Below are positions 7,923-16,380 of a stretch of 64,000 bases of DNA, piece by piece. This DNA comes from an uncultured Eubacteriales bacterium (GTDB lineage: Bacteria; Bacillota; Clostridia; Christensenellales; Aristaeellaceae). Each line of letters begins with the position of its first letter. Within the stretch, counting starts at the first letter, position 1. Made by a program: the position numbers and the translations under genes. The stretch covers positions 87,439 through 151,438 of the forward strand of contig UQNN01000008.1 in NCBI GenBank assembly GCA_900542445.1, given 5' to 3'. Below the pieces are notes generated by a model that was given only the letters and a program-made list of their open reading frames with translations, had not been told where the DNA came from and did not search any database.

Positions 7923-8159
7923 TCAAATCGCGATTTTTCCGCGAATATCGCGAATATACTGTTCAAATTCCACTCTCTTGACCAGTTTCCGCGTTCCAAT
8001 GTACAAAACAAACGGGCAATTCGGTATTTTCAGCAAGGAGTCGATTTTGTTGATGCCGATGTTGCTGTATTCTGCCGCTTCGCGAATCGTCAGTGTCATT
8101 TTGCACTGAATCGGGACGTTTTGAATCCGATCACTGTCATTTCGAATATTCAGTTCCAT
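7923..8159 (-). CDS. Excisionase-like DNA-binding protein
   Basis: A 78-residue protein; start MELNIRN behind TGGAGG. The core MTLTIREAAEYSNIGINKID, ending with a wing-like GTRKLVKRVEFEQYI, resembles the winged-helix excisionases of Tn916-type integrative elements. No integrase gene is present nearby, so this looks like an orphan left from a decayed mobile element, between ychF and a tRNA pair. Base composition is more AT-rich than its neighbours. It could still act as a small regulator. Confidence 0.6.
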   Translation of the reverse strand: MELNIRNDSDRIQNVPIQCKMTLTIREAAEYSNIGINKIDSLLKIPNCPFVLYIGTRKLVKRVEFEQYIRDIRGKIAI

Positions 8160-8253
8160 TTGATTGAACCTCCATCTATCATTTGGTCGTTTGCCTTTCA
8201 AAAGCAACAGCTGTTTATGTTTCCACGCATCTCAAGCCGCCCTGGGCAAGGCG

Positions 8254-9181
8254 TCATAGCTTTGCAGCTCCCCTCAAATCTTCGAGAGGCCGTGAGGAAG
8301 TATCATAATCCCCCCATGCCGTGCCGAATTGCATTTTGCCCGGCACGCCCGCCTCGTGGAATGTGCCCGTCAGCGCAGAAAGCACGGTATTATCCTGCTC
8401 ATTCAGGTTAAACAGAATCGTCTTGGGCAGCTCTCCGCGCTCCTCCAGCGCATTGAGAAAATGCGAAAGCGGCAACGCAGTCGGTGCGTTGCCGACGGTA
8501 TCGTACCCCTTGGCCTCTCCGACTGTCTTCACGCCATGCTGATTGGCGTCGCGCAGCGCGCCGACATGCAGTTTCATCGCCCAGCCGCGCCAGATATGCG
8601 CGCCAACCTGCCTTCTCAATCGCCAGCGCCGCGTCAGGTCCCATGGCAGGCAGAACCTTCGTCTTGAAATCTGCCCATTTCGCCAGCTTTTCGTGGTATT
8701 CCAGCGTATCCGCCGGATCTTCCGTCGTACAGAGCGCGTACACGTTGGATTGTTCGATGAACGCCTGCGGCGTATGCTTTCCGTCAGAGAGCGCACGCAG
8801 GGTTTCCGTCCAAATCGCTTCGGCGTTTGCCTCGTTCAGCGTCTCTCTGATTCCGAAATAGCGTTGAAGCTCCAAATGCGTCCAATGGAAAACCGGATTT
8901 CCCGCCGCATAGGGCAGCGTTCTGGCAAATGCCCTGAAGCGCTCTTTATCGCCGCCTTGACCGGAAACAAACGCTTCCGGTTCGCCGTTTTGCCGCATCA
9001 GCCGCCACTTGTAATGGTCGTCGCCCAGCCAAATCTGGGTGATATTCTCCGCGGGGCGGTTCTCCCAAATATCTTTGGCACTCAGGTGACAATGATAATC
9101 GATAATCGGCATATGCTCTGCATACTGATGATACAGCCGCTTAGCCGTCTCATTTTTCAGCAGAAAATGTTCGTCCATCAT
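8254..9181 (-). pseudogene. uxaC: Broken uronate isomerase gene (uxaC)
   Basis: Two frames together match glucuronate/galacturonate isomerase, which normally has about 465 residues. The first (from MMDEHFLLKN) matches the N-terminal half: YHCHLS, WLGDDHYKWRLMR, GNPVFHWTHLEL and DDP-like EDPADTLEYH, up to YLARLGDE. A second frame resumes at GWAMKLHVGALRDANQ, the HxGALR active-site region, and runs to PGKMQFGTAW. About 90 residues in the middle and about 110 at the end are missing, with a frameshift near 8.6 kb. It cannot encode an active enzyme. An uronate pathway existed here; the second SDR at 54.4 kb might be a related survivor. Confidence 0.85.
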
Positions 9182-9328
9182 CAAGCAACTCTCTGATCTC
9201 TTCTTCATTGTTTCTTTGCAGATATTCCATCAGATTGTCGAGCATATGCCCGCCCGCATTTCCGCCGCAGTCTGTAAAGCTTCAAAGCCTTATCCATGCG
9301 GGCAGCCTTTATGCAGTTTTCTGTGCAC

Positions 9329-9358
9329 AAAAAAACTTCCGATTTCTCGGAAGTTTTT
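9329..9358. terminator. Terminator after the tRNA pair
   Basis: AAAACTTCC-GATTTCTC-GGAAGTTTT with A/T runs on both sides, just downstream of tRNA-Pro in its direction. Confidence 0.75.
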
Positions 9359-9363
9359 AAAAA

Positions 9364-9440
9364 TGGTCGAGGTGACAGGATTTGAACCTGCGACCTTTTG
9401 GTCCCGAACCAAACGCGCTACCAAACTGCGCTACACCTCG
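9364..9440 (-). tRNA. tRNA-Pro (CGG)
   Basis: Acceptor arms CGAGGTG and CACCTCG pair, D-arm GTAGCGCAG-type, anticodon loop TTCGGGA in a stem TTTGG/CCAAA with anticodon CGG, T-arm GGTTCAAATCC, and a genome-encoded 3' CCA (9364-9366). Confidence 0.93.
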
Positions 9441-9444
9441 AAAA

Positions 9445-9520
9445 TGGAGCCAATGAAGGGACTCGAACCCTTGACCTGCGGTTTACGAAACCGCTGCTCT
9501 ACCGACTGAGCCACATTGGC
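9445..9520 (-). tRNA. tRNA-Thr (CGT)
   Basis: Acceptor arms GCCAATG and CATTGGC, anticodon stem GCGGT/ACCGC with loop TTCGTAA (anticodon CGT), T-arm GGGTTCGAGTCCC, encoded 3' CCA. It is first in a two-tRNA transcript with tRNA-Pro. Confidence 0.93.
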
Positions 9521-9562
9521 ATTTAAGTTTCGCAACATCACGCATCCGCCTGACAAGACAGA

Positions 9563-9591
9563 ATTATACCAGAATCTCTTTCGCATGTCAA
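9563..9591 (-). promoter_or_regulatory. Consensus promoter of the tRNA pair
   Basis: TTGACA (9586-9591), 17-bp spacer, TATAAT (9563-9568): a perfect match to the housekeeping-sigma consensus. Confidence 0.9.
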
Positions 9592-9713
9592 CCCTTTTTT
9601 CACACTTTTTTTGCCTCTTTTTGAAAATTGTGTCGGTCAGCCTCAAAACCCGGCATTCCATGTTTTCCCCCGCGCACAAATATGGTATACTAAGGCAAAA
9701 GGAGGTCTGCCGT

Positions 9714-10379
9714 TTGAAAGACAACCGCATTCATTTTGACTTGGAGCGCAAACTGCGCCGTTACGCCATCAGCGATCTGATGAAATACATCGTCATCGGG
9801 CAGGGTATCGTCTTTGCGCTGCTGTATATCTGGCCGACGCTGGGCTATCAGCTCTATTCCCTCATTACGCTGACCCGCACGGGGCTGATGCGCGGGCAAA
9901 TCTGGCGGCTGGTGACGTTCGTGTTTGTACCGCCGTCCAGTTCGCCGATCTTCATCCTGTTCGCGCTGTATTTTTATTATATGATCGGCGTCGGGCTGGA
10001 AAACCAGTGGGGCAAGGTCAAATTCAACCTGTATTATTTAGTCGGCATGCTCGGCTCGATCATCGCCGCGCTGATTACCGGCTATGCGGATAACACGTTC
10101 CTCAATCTGTCGCTGTTCTTCGCCTATGCCGCACTGTATCCCGACGAGCAGGTGCTTCTGTTTATGATCCTGCCCATCAAGATGAAATATCTCGCGCTGG
10201 TCGATGCCGCGCTGTATCTGTATTATTTCATCGTCGGCACTGCGTCCACGCGGATCACGATTGTGCTCTGCCTGCTTAACGTCGCGCTCTTCCTCGGAGG
10301 GGATATCATCAACACCATCCGCCGTGAATCCAGATATTGGAAAACGCGGTACAATTTCCGAAAGGCCATGAGAAAATAA
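9714..10379 (+). CDS. Rhomboid-like membrane protein lacking catalytic residues
   Basis: The start is taken as TTG at 9714, eight to ten bases after AAAGGAGG; no better ATG exists. The 221-residue product has about six hydrophobic segments. The pattern GQIWRLVTFVF, then YYMIGVGLENQWG and FNLYYLVGMLGS matches the N-terminal half of the rhomboid fold. The catalytic GxSG serine and the later histidine are not found, so it is probably an inactive rhomboid (Derlin-like). Role unknown. The -10-like TATACT with upstream TG at 9683-9691 may be its promoter. Confidence 0.65.
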   Translation: MKDNRIHFDLERKLRRYAISDLMKYIVIGQGIVFALLYIWPTLGYQLYSLITLTRTGLMRGQIWRLVTFVFVPPSSSPIFILFALYFYYMIGVGLENQWGKVKFNLYYLVGMLGSIIAALITGYADNTFLNLSLFFAYAALYPDEQVLLFMILPIKMKYLALVDAALYLYYFIVGTASTRITIVLCLLNVALFLGGDIINTIRRESRYWKTRYNFRKAMRK

Positions 10380-10466
10380 GCGGGCCGCATCTTTCGCCGT
10401 CCGCTGAATCTCAAAATTTTTCGTCCGCGAAACTGTGCGCCATTGATTTTGAAAAACAAAATCAAA

Positions 10467-10506
10467 CCGCCACGCTCTCCCATTTAGGAGAGGATGGCGG
10501 TTTTTC
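10467..10506. terminator. Bidirectional intrinsic terminator
   Basis: AACCGCCA and CTCTCC pair with GGAGAG and TGGCGGTT, with a T5 tail on the plus strand and A-rich sequence before it. Confidence 0.75.
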
Positions 10507-10514
10507 ATATGCTT

Positions 10515-10721
10515 TTACAGGCTCTTGCCCACTCGATACGCCTGTTCGGGCGCGTCCGTTTTGCGAATATCGCCCGCTTCCATCTGCGCCGTCATGGTGT
10601 AAAAATAGATGGGCGAGGCCAATACGATCACGTCCGCCGCCAGCATCTTTTCGCGGATTTCCGTCATATCGTCCTTCTGCACGCAGTTCCCGCCGTTGCG
10701 ATAGCAGGCGCTGCAGCTTAT
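10515..10721 (-). pseudogene. Remnant of a flavodoxin-family NAD(P)H oxidoreductase
   Basis: The frame encodes CSACYRNGGNCVQKDDM, then IREKMLAADVIVLASPIYF and YTMTAQM, the hallmark central motif of iron-sulfur/flavodoxin-like reductases, and jumps to AGDIRKTDAPEQAYRVGKSL, a typical C-terminal end. The N-terminal FMN-binding segment and about 60 residues between the two parts are missing, and there is no start codon. It overlaps the end of the TIGR04086 gene by four bases. Confidence 0.65.
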
Positions 10722-11167
10722 CCCTTTTTCCTCGTCGTCAAGATCATCCCGAACAAACCGCCCGCGGCCAGCCCCATGCCCAAATCGGCGAGATAGGCGG
10801 CGAGCTGCGGGCTCTGCCCCATCATCAGCGCGTAACAGACGATGCCCAGCGCCATATACAGCAGCCCGACGCATGCGCCGCGCATAGCTCCGCCGCTCTC
10901 CCCCGCGTGCATGGCCGTGGTCACGCCCGCAAGGATGGACACGAACTTCACCACCTGGTTGATGGCGGTAATCGCGCGGTCGCTGGCGTTCCACCAGTTC
11001 AAAATCAGTGCGAAGACCGCCACGCCGATGATCGTGATCGCCGCCGCAACGAGCACGCCGCGCAGCACGGCGAAAATCGCGCTCCTCTCCGTCTTTCTCG
11101 CGCTTCTGCGCGTCGTTCGCTTGAACGAGCCGACGCTGCGATTGGATGCAAAAGACTGATTTTCCAT
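10718..11167 (-). CDS. TIGR04086-type membrane protein
   Basis: A 149-residue protein starting MENQSFASN after GAGGGAG. A basic N-terminal tail (about 30 residues) is followed by four or five hydrophobic segments with small-residue packing (GVTTAMHAGESGGAM, GLLYMALGIV, LGMGLAAGGLFGMIL). Size, topology and position next to yajC fit the TIGR04086 family, found beside yajC in many Clostridia. Function unknown. A terminator separates it from yajC, so it may depend on read-through. Confidence 0.75.
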   Translation of the reverse strand: MENQSFASNRSVGSFKRTTRRSARKTERSAIFAVLRGVLVAAAITIIGVAVFALILNWWNASDRAITAINQVVKFVSILAGVTTAMHAGESGGAMRGACVGLLYMALGIVCYALMMGQSPQLAAYLADLGMGLAAGGLFGMILTTRKKG

Positions 11168-11188
11168 TTTCTCCCTCGCTTTCCACAC

Positions 11189-11235
11189 AAAAACCGCCCT
11201 GTCACAGTCCAAGCTATGACAGGGCGGCTTTGCTT
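11189..11235 (-). terminator. Terminator downstream of yajC
   Basis: On the minus strand GCCGCCCTGTCA and TGACAGGGCGG pair, followed by TTTTTG. It lies between yajC and the next gene and could work as an attenuator. Confidence 0.75.
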
Positions 11236-11245
11236 ATGAGGGAAA

Positions 11246-11641
11246 TCAGATGAGCTGCTCGGAATCGTTGGTCACGGAGAGCTGCTCCACGTTGCGCACG
11301 GCCCAGCGGGCGAACACCATCTGGGTCTTCTGCTCGCCGACCTCGATGGTCAGCACGTCGTCCTTGATGCGGACGATGGTGCCGTAGATACCGCCGATGG
11401 TGCAGATACGGTCGCCAACCTTGAGGTTGTCGAGCATCGCCTTGGCTTCCTTGTCCTTCTTGCGCTGCGGACGGATCAGCAGGAAGTAGAACACGACAAA
11501 GATCAGAATCATCGGCACAAACTGCACGGCATAGTAGATGATGGTCGCGCCGGTGCTCATGGTTTCGGTCGCGGCAGCGGCGTCGGTCGTCGCGGTCGTG
11601 GCGGCAGCGTCAGCCAGCAGATTCATCAGAGCATACTTCAT
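11246..11641 (-). CDS. yajC: Preprotein translocase subunit YajC
   Basis: An accessory subunit of the SecDF-YajC complex. A hydrophobic helix (YYAVQFVPMILIFVVFYFLL) is followed by the signature IRPQRKKDKE and a YajC domain (MLDNLKVGDRICTIGGIYGTIV). The start is uncertain: ATG at 11641 (MKYALMN) lies 13 bases after AAAGGA, whereas GTG at 11653 is too close to it. An alanine/threonine-rich N-terminal stretch precedes the helix. Confidence 0.92.
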   Translation of the reverse strand: MKYALMNLLADAAATTATTDAAAATETMSTGATIIYYAVQFVPMILIFVVFYFLLIRPQRKKDKEAKAMLDNLKVGDRICTIGGIYGTIVRIKDDVLTIEVGEQKTQMVFARWAVRNVEQLSVTNDSEQLI

Positions 11642-11681
11642 GGGGAAAGACACATCCTTTCATTCATTGGGTAACTTCATT

Positions 11682-11710
11682 ATTATAGCCTGTTTTTCCT
11701 TATTCTGCAA
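11682..11710 (-). promoter_or_regulatory. Promoter of yajC
   Basis: TTGCAG (11705-11710), 17-bp spacer, TATAAT (11682-11687) on the minus strand. Confidence 0.7.
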
Positions 11711-11747
11711 CCGTTACGGGCAAATTCATCGACTGACCGCTACAGGT

Positions 11748-11832
11748 TACGTTGGGGGGGTGCCCCAAGTCCGGAAACTCGCATAGTCGCGCACGCGCTC
11801 TTTGCGAGTTTCGCTCTCCGCGAAGCGACTCT
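11748..11832. repeat. Intergenic repeat, family A, diverged
   Basis: ACGTTGGGGGGGTGCCCCAA, then GAAACTCGC and a hairpin CGCTC-TTTGCGAGTTTCGC ending GCGAAGCGAC. The middle resembles the insert seen at 160-235 and 44790-44850. Confidence 0.5.
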
Positions 11833-11852
11833 TAACCACCCGTTTACAGGTT

Positions 11853-12980
11853 TTAGAAATTCCGGCTCATGTCGTAATGGCTGAAGAACTCGCTGCGGAA
11901 TTCCTCATAACGATCCTCTTCAATGGCCTTGCGGATGCGCTCCATCAATCGCAGCAGGTAGCGCAAATTGTGGATGGTCGCCAGCCGTCCGCCGGTGATT
12001 TCGCCCGCCTTGATGAGGTGGCGGATATACGCGCGGGAGAAATTCCGGCAGGCGTAGCAGTCGCAGCCTTCCTCGATCGGGCCGAAATCGTGGGCATACT
12101 GCGCGTTTCGGATGACCAGCCGGCCCTGATCGGTGAAGCAGGTGCCGTTGCGCGCAATGCGGGTAGCCAGCACGCAGTCGAACATGTCAATGCCGCGGTA
12201 CACGCCCTCCACCAGGCAGTCCGGGCTGCCCACGCCCATCAGATAGCGCGGTTTGTTGGTCGGCATATACGGCATCATCGCGTCAAGCATGCCATACATG
12301 ATGGGCTTCGGTTCGCCGACGGACAGTCCGCCGATGCCGTAACCGGGGAAATCCATATCAGCCAGCACCTTGGCGCTCTCGATGCGCAGATCCTCATAGA
12401 ACGCGCCCTGCACAATGCCGAACACGGCCTGATCCTCGCGGGTATGGTAATCCTTGCAGCGCTGCGCCCAGCGATGCGTGCGAAGCATGGCTTCATACGC
12501 GGTCTTATGGTCGCAGGGATACGGCGAGCACACGTCGAATGCCATCGCGATATCGCTGCCCAGCGCTTCCTGAATGGCCATGCTGGTTTCCGGGCCGATG
12601 AACATCTTGCTGCCGTCGAGGTGGCTGCGGAAATGCACGCCCTCCTCCTTGATCTTGCGCAGGCTGGCGAGCGAGAACACCTGGAATCCACCGGAATCGG
12701 TGAGGATCGGCTTATTCCAGCTCATGAATTTGTGCAGACCGCCCGCCTCTTTGATCAGATCATCGCCGGGGCGGATATGCAGGTGATAGGTGTTGGAGAG
12801 GATGATCTGCGAACCGACTTCATTCAGTTCGCGTGGGGTCATGCCCTTGACGGTCGCCTGTGTGCCGACCGGCATGAAGATCGGGGTCTGGATATCGCCG
12901 TGCGGGGTATGCACAACGCCGCGGCGGGCATGGGTTTTCGCGTCTTTCTTGACAAGGTCAAACGTTACGGGTGATGCCAT
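11853..12980 (-). CDS. tgt: tRNA-guanine transglycosylase
   Basis: A 375-residue enzyme that swaps the wobble guanine of GUN anticodons for a queuosine precursor. Start MASPVTFDLV follows AAAGGA. Visible: PIFMPVGTQATVKGM, the active-site loop LTDSGGFQVFSL, HFRSHLDGSK, GIVQGAFYEDLR, GGLSVGEP, and the zinc site CDCYAC with the downstream H in TIHNLRYLL. Full length, no oddities. The neighbours yajC and TIGR04086 follow downstream, as in many Clostridia. Confidence 0.97.
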   Translation of the reverse strand: MASPVTFDLVKKDAKTHARRGVVHTPHGDIQTPIFMPVGTQATVKGMTPRELNEVGSQIILSNTYHLHIRPGDDLIKEAGGLHKFMSWNKPILTDSGGFQVFSLASLRKIKEEGVHFRSHLDGSKMFIGPETSMAIQEALGSDIAMAFDVCSPYPCDHKTAYEAMLRTHRWAQRCKDYHTREDQAVFGIVQGAFYEDLRIESAKVLADMDFPGYGIGGLSVGEPKPIMYGMLDAMMPYMPTNKPRYLMGVGSPDCLVEGVYRGIDMFDCVLATRIARNGTCFTDQGRLVIRNAQYAHDFGPIEEGCDCYACRNFSRAYIRHLIKAGEITGGRLATIHNLRYLLRLMERIRKAIEEDRYEEFRSEFFSHYDMSRNF

Positions 12981-13039
12981 TCTTTTTTCCTTTCTGCGCC
13001 AAGCGCTGTACACGCGCACGCGCGGGAGACGGGATGGGG

Positions 13040-13230
13040 ACGGGGACGTTTTGGGGTTCCACCCCAAACCCCGGCAGGAACCTGAGGTTCCTGCACTTCC
13101 CATTTCTTTATCGCTTCGCGATAAAGAGACCCTAAACAATCTTTTCCTCTCCCGTTTTGCGAAGCAAAACGAAGCAGGGGTGCAGGGGCTTTAAGCCCCT
13201 GCCGGAGTTTGAGGCGGAGCCTCAATCGTT
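13040..13230. repeat. Intergenic repeat, family A plus adjoining palindromes
   Basis: TTTTGGGGTTCCACCCCAAA, then CAGGAACCTGAGGTTCCTG, hairpin CTTTATCGCTTCGCGATAAAG, then GTTTTGCGAAGCAAAAC, GCAGGGGCTTTAAGCCCCTG and GAGGCGGAGCCTC. The stop codon of the next gene lies in the last palindrome. Confidence 0.8.
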
Positions 13231-14043
13231 GCTTTTCAACAAATCTTTCAGCGGCTTTTTCTCGCCGCTGGCCACAACCACTTCATAAACGCCCGCGCCG
13301 ATCATCAAAAACATCGCGCCGACGCCGAGAATCGCAAACGGATCATTGTAGACATACCACATGCTGTCCAGCGCCGCGCCGATGAAAATCGGCACGCAGC
13401 AGGTCGCCAGAAGCGTACTGCCCATGCCCTTTTTGCGGCGGGATTTCTCGTCGGTCAGTTCCTTAAGCTTCATCAGCTTCTTGCGCAGCGCCGCGCTCAG
13501 GGAAAATCGGCCGTTTCTGATTTGGTCGCGGTTCTTCGGCTTTTTCGCCGTCACCAGACAGTAAATGCCCATGCCGATCATACCGAACATGCCGACGCAG
13601 CCGAGCATGCCGCCCACGTCCTGCCTGTTGTAAATCGACATCAGCGCAACCAGCAGCATCATCGGCGCGACGCACGCGCTGCAAAGCGCCGAACCCATCG
13701 CGATTTTGTGCGTATAGGCGTTGCTCTGCTTCACATAGTCGGCGGCCTCCTCTTCGGTCAGCTGCGGCCAGCGCGCCTCCGTCCGGCGCGCGCCCGCTTC
13801 TTCAAAGCCCTCGCGGCGCATCTGCGCGGGGATGTCGGCATAATCCGCCAGCGTCCGCTGCAAAGCCGCGTCAGCACTCAGGCCCTTTTTCTGCAATTCG
13901 TCATATCGATCGAGCATCTGGCCAAGCAGATTCACGCGGTATAAATCCTCCATCGGCTCATGGGCAAATGCCTCCGTCTTTTCGAGGATGTATCGCTTAA
14001 ACGACAGCTCCACTTCTTCGCGTGCAACCGCACCCTGCATCAT
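13222..14043 (-). CDS. Membrane protein with N-terminal permease-prefix-like domain
   Basis: A 273-residue protein. Residues 1 to about 85 are soluble and helical (LLGQMLDRYDELQKKGLSA, AALQRTLADYAD), like the prefix domains found before small permeases and anti-sigma-like membrane proteins. Two hydrophobic hairpins follow (about 115-165 and 210-260), separated by a basic loop. It overlaps the end of tcdA by four bases (ATGA), indicating coupled translation. Function unknown. The stop codon lies in a repeat. Confidence 0.65.
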   Translation of the reverse strand: MMQGAVAREEVELSFKRYILEKTEAFAHEPMEDLYRVNLLGQMLDRYDELQKKGLSADAALQRTLADYADIPAQMRREGFEEAGARRTEARWPQLTEEEAADYVKQSNAYTHKIAMGSALCSACVAPMMLLVALMSIYNRQDVGGMLGCVGMFGMIGMGIYCLVTAKKPKNRDQIRNGRFSLSAALRKKLMKLKELTDEKSRRKKGMGSTLLATCCVPIFIGAALDSMWYVYNDPFAILGVGAMFLMIGAGVYEVVVASGEKKPLKDLLKSND

Positions 14044-14750
14044 GCTTCCCCCTTCGCGATGGTTTTGATGATTTCGCCCGCCATAATCAGCCCGACGACC
14101 GGCGGCACAAAGCTGACGCTGCCCGGCGCGTGGCGGCCGTTGCTCTCGTCGGCAACAACTTTCAGCGGTTCTTCGGTCGAATAAACGACCGTGTGGTGTG
14201 CCACGCCGCGCTTTTTGAGCTGAACACGCATCACGCGGCAGAGCGGGCAGACGCTGGTTTTGGCGATATCCGCCACCTGAAACCGCGTCGGATCGAGCTT
14301 GTTGCCCGCCCCCATCGCGCTGATGGCGTATACGCCCGCCTCCTTCGCCCGGCAGACCAGCGTCACCTTCGCCTTTACCGTGTCGATGCAGTCCGCGATT
14401 GCGTCAAACTGCGCCAAGTCGAGCGTCTCGGCGCTCTCCGGCGTGTAAAACATGCGCAGCGGCACAACCTCGCAGGCGGGGTTGATGTCCTTCACCTGCT
14501 CGGCAATCACTTCGACCTTTGGCCGGCCGACGGTGGAATCCATCGCGACGGCCTGACGGTTGATGTTTGAAACGCTGACCACGTCGTCGTCGATGACCGT
14601 GATATGCCCCACGCCCGCGCGCGCCAGCGCCTGCACCAAATGTCCGCCGACGCCGCCGACGCCGAAGACCGCCACGCGCGCGCTTTGCAGGCGCTGCATA
14701 CCGGCTTCGCCGAAGATCAACTCCGTTCTTGCAAATCTCTCATCTATCAT
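14040..14750 (-). CDS. tcdA: tRNA threonylcarbamoyladenosine dehydratase
   Basis: A 236-residue E1-like enzyme that cyclises t6A to ct6A in tRNA using ATP. GVGGVGGHLVQALARAGVG (nucleotide site, residues about 29-47), IDDDVVSVSNINRQ, and CIDTVKAKV, GAGNKLDPTRFQVADIAKTSVCPLC are typical of TcdA/CsdL. A member of the MoeB/ThiF group, but length and the KTSVCPL region favour TcdA. Confidence 0.9.
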   Translation of the reverse strand: MIDERFARTELIFGEAGMQRLQSARVAVFGVGGVGGHLVQALARAGVGHITVIDDDVVSVSNINRQAVAMDSTVGRPKVEVIAEQVKDINPACEVVPLRMFYTPESAETLDLAQFDAIADCIDTVKAKVTLVCRAKEAGVYAISAMGAGNKLDPTRFQVADIAKTSVCPLCRVMRVQLKKRGVAHHTVVYSTEEPLKVVADESNGRHAPGSVSFVPPVVGLIMAGEIIKTIAKGEA

Positions 14751-14756
14751 GAAATT

Positions 14757-14912
14757 CCCTTTGGGCGCTGCCCCAAACCTCGACAGGAAACTGAATTCCC
14801 TGTACCTTCCATTCGTTTCACGAACGGAGAATCCCCCATTGTCCGCAGAGCGAAATCGGGAAGTCCAGAAACCTCCGGTTTCTGGTGAGGTTTGGGGTGA
14901 AACCCCATCGTT
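14757..14912. repeat. Two family-A repeat copies, inverted
   Basis: The left copy has GGGCGCTGCCCCAAACC, CAGGAAACTGAATTCCCTG and hairpin CATTCGTTTCACGAACGG. The right copy, inverted, has CCAGAAACCTCCGGTTTCTGG and GGTTTGGGGTGAAACCCC. The pair fills the gap between tcdA and asnS. Confidence 0.7.
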
Positions 14913-14915
14913 TTC

Positions 14916-16289
14916 TTAGAACTCGCAGTTGCCCGGCGTGCGGGGATACGGAATCACGTCGCGGATGTTCTCGATGTCCGTCAAATACATGATCAGGCGT
15001 TCAAAGCCCATGCCGAAGCCGGAATGCGTGCAGCCGCCGAAACGACGCAGATTCACATACCAGTCCATCTGCTCTTTGGAGATATGCAGCTCGTCCATGC
15101 GCCCGGTCAGCACATCAAGCCGCGTCTCGCGCTCGCTGCCGCCCATCAGCTCGCCGGAACCCGGCACCAGCAGGTCAACGCCGCGCACCGTCTTGCCGTC
15201 GTCGTTCTGATACATGTAGAACGCCTTGATCTCCTTCGGCCAGTCGTAGACGAATACCGGAGACTTGAAGTGCTCTTCCGTCAGATACTTCTCATGCTCC
15301 TTGAACAGATCTTCGCCCTGCACCGCCGGATGCTCAAACGGATGCGTCGCATGCTGCAAAATGTCGATCGCCTCGGCGTGCGTCACGCGCGCGACATGCG
15401 ACTTCGTCAGCGTCTGCAATTTCTCAATCAGGTTGCTCTTGGCATACCCCTGAAGGAACTCCAGCTCCGGCATCGCCTTGTCCAGCACTTCCTGTACCAC
15501 GGACTTGAGGAAATCCTCTTCGATATCCATCAGGCCGTTCAGATCGCAGAAGCAGATTTCCGGCTCGATCATCCAAAACTCCGCCGCATGCGTCTTCGTG
15601 TTGGAGTTCTCCGCGCGGAAAGTCGGGCCGAAGGTGTACACGCGCTTGTAGGCCAGCGCATAGGTTTCCGCCTCCAGTTGACCCGTCACGGCCAGCGCCG
15701 TCGCCTTGCCAAAGAAGTCGTTCTCCGCCTTGTAGGGCTTGCCCATCTCCTGGTTGGTCACGGTGAACGTGTTGCCCGCGCCTTCCGCGTCGTTCGCGGT
15801 GATCAGCGGCGTGTGCACATACACATAGCCGCGGCTCTGGAAGTAGTTATGCACCGCCTGCGCCGCAATGGAGCGGACGCGGAACACGGCCTGAAACAGA
15901 CGCGTGCGCGGACGCAGATAGGCGATGTCGCGCAAAAATTCCAGCGTGTGGCGCTTCGGCTGAAGCGGATAGTCCTCCGTGCAGTCGCCTTCCAGAATAA
16001 TTTCCTCCGCCTGCATTTCCAGCGCGCCGTTGCGGCCCGGCACCAGCTTGCCCGTCGCGCGCACAGCCGCGCCGTTGCGGATGGCCTGCACCGCGGCGAA
16101 ATCCTTCACCTTGTCGTCGTAGACGATCTGCATCGGCGTGAGCACCGTGCCATCGAAAAACTCGATGAAGCCGATGCTTTTCTGCTTGCGGTGGTTGCGC
16201 ACCCAGCCTTCCACCGTCACAATCTGACCTTCCAGCGCCGCGCCCTTGGCGGCCACGTCGCGCAGATCGAGCACATTCTGATTTGCCAT
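14916..16289 (-). CDS. asnS: Asparaginyl-tRNA synthetase
   Basis: A 457-residue class IIb synthetase. Start MANQNVLDLRD after GAGGAAG. The N-terminal OB fold (VTVEGWVRNHRKQKSIGFIE) is followed by motif 2 (FRAENSNTKTHAAEFWMIEPE) and motif 3 (GFGMGFERLIMYLTDIENIRD, ending PRTPG). Full length. It makes Asn-tRNA(Asn) directly, so an amidotransferase route need not be used for asparagine. Confidence 0.97.
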   Translation of the reverse strand: MANQNVLDLRDVAAKGAALEGQIVTVEGWVRNHRKQKSIGFIEFFDGTVLTPMQIVYDDKVKDFAAVQAIRNGAAVRATGKLVPGRNGALEMQAEEIILEGDCTEDYPLQPKRHTLEFLRDIAYLRPRTRLFQAVFRVRSIAAQAVHNYFQSRGYVYVHTPLITANDAEGAGNTFTVTNQEMGKPYKAENDFFGKATALAVTGQLEAETYALAYKRVYTFGPTFRAENSNTKTHAAEFWMIEPEICFCDLNGLMDIEEDFLKSVVQEVLDKAMPELEFLQGYAKSNLIEKLQTLTKSHVARVTHAEAIDILQHATHPFEHPAVQGEDLFKEHEKYLTEEHFKSPVFVYDWPKEIKAFYMYQNDDGKTVRGVDLLVPGSGELMGGSERETRLDVLTGRMDELHISKEQMDWYVNLRRFGGCTHSGFGMGFERLIMYLTDIENIRDVIPYPRTPGNCEF

Positions 16290-16348
16290 AAATACTTCCT
16301 CTTTTCCGCAGACAAAATGTCCGCGTTTCTTTCTGTCTACACCGCTAT

Positions 16349-16377
16349 ATGATAGCAAAAACGTCCATAAAAGGCAA
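16349..16377 (-). promoter_or_regulatory. Promoter of asnS
   Basis: TTGCCT (16372-16377), 17-bp spacer, TATCAT (16349-16354) on the minus strand. Confidence 0.6.
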
Positions 16378-16380
16378 GGG

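Noticed and set aside
13222..14043. ABC permease
   Set aside because: The N-terminal domain resembles permease prefix domains, but only two hydrophobic hairpins follow and no ATPase partner is nearby.
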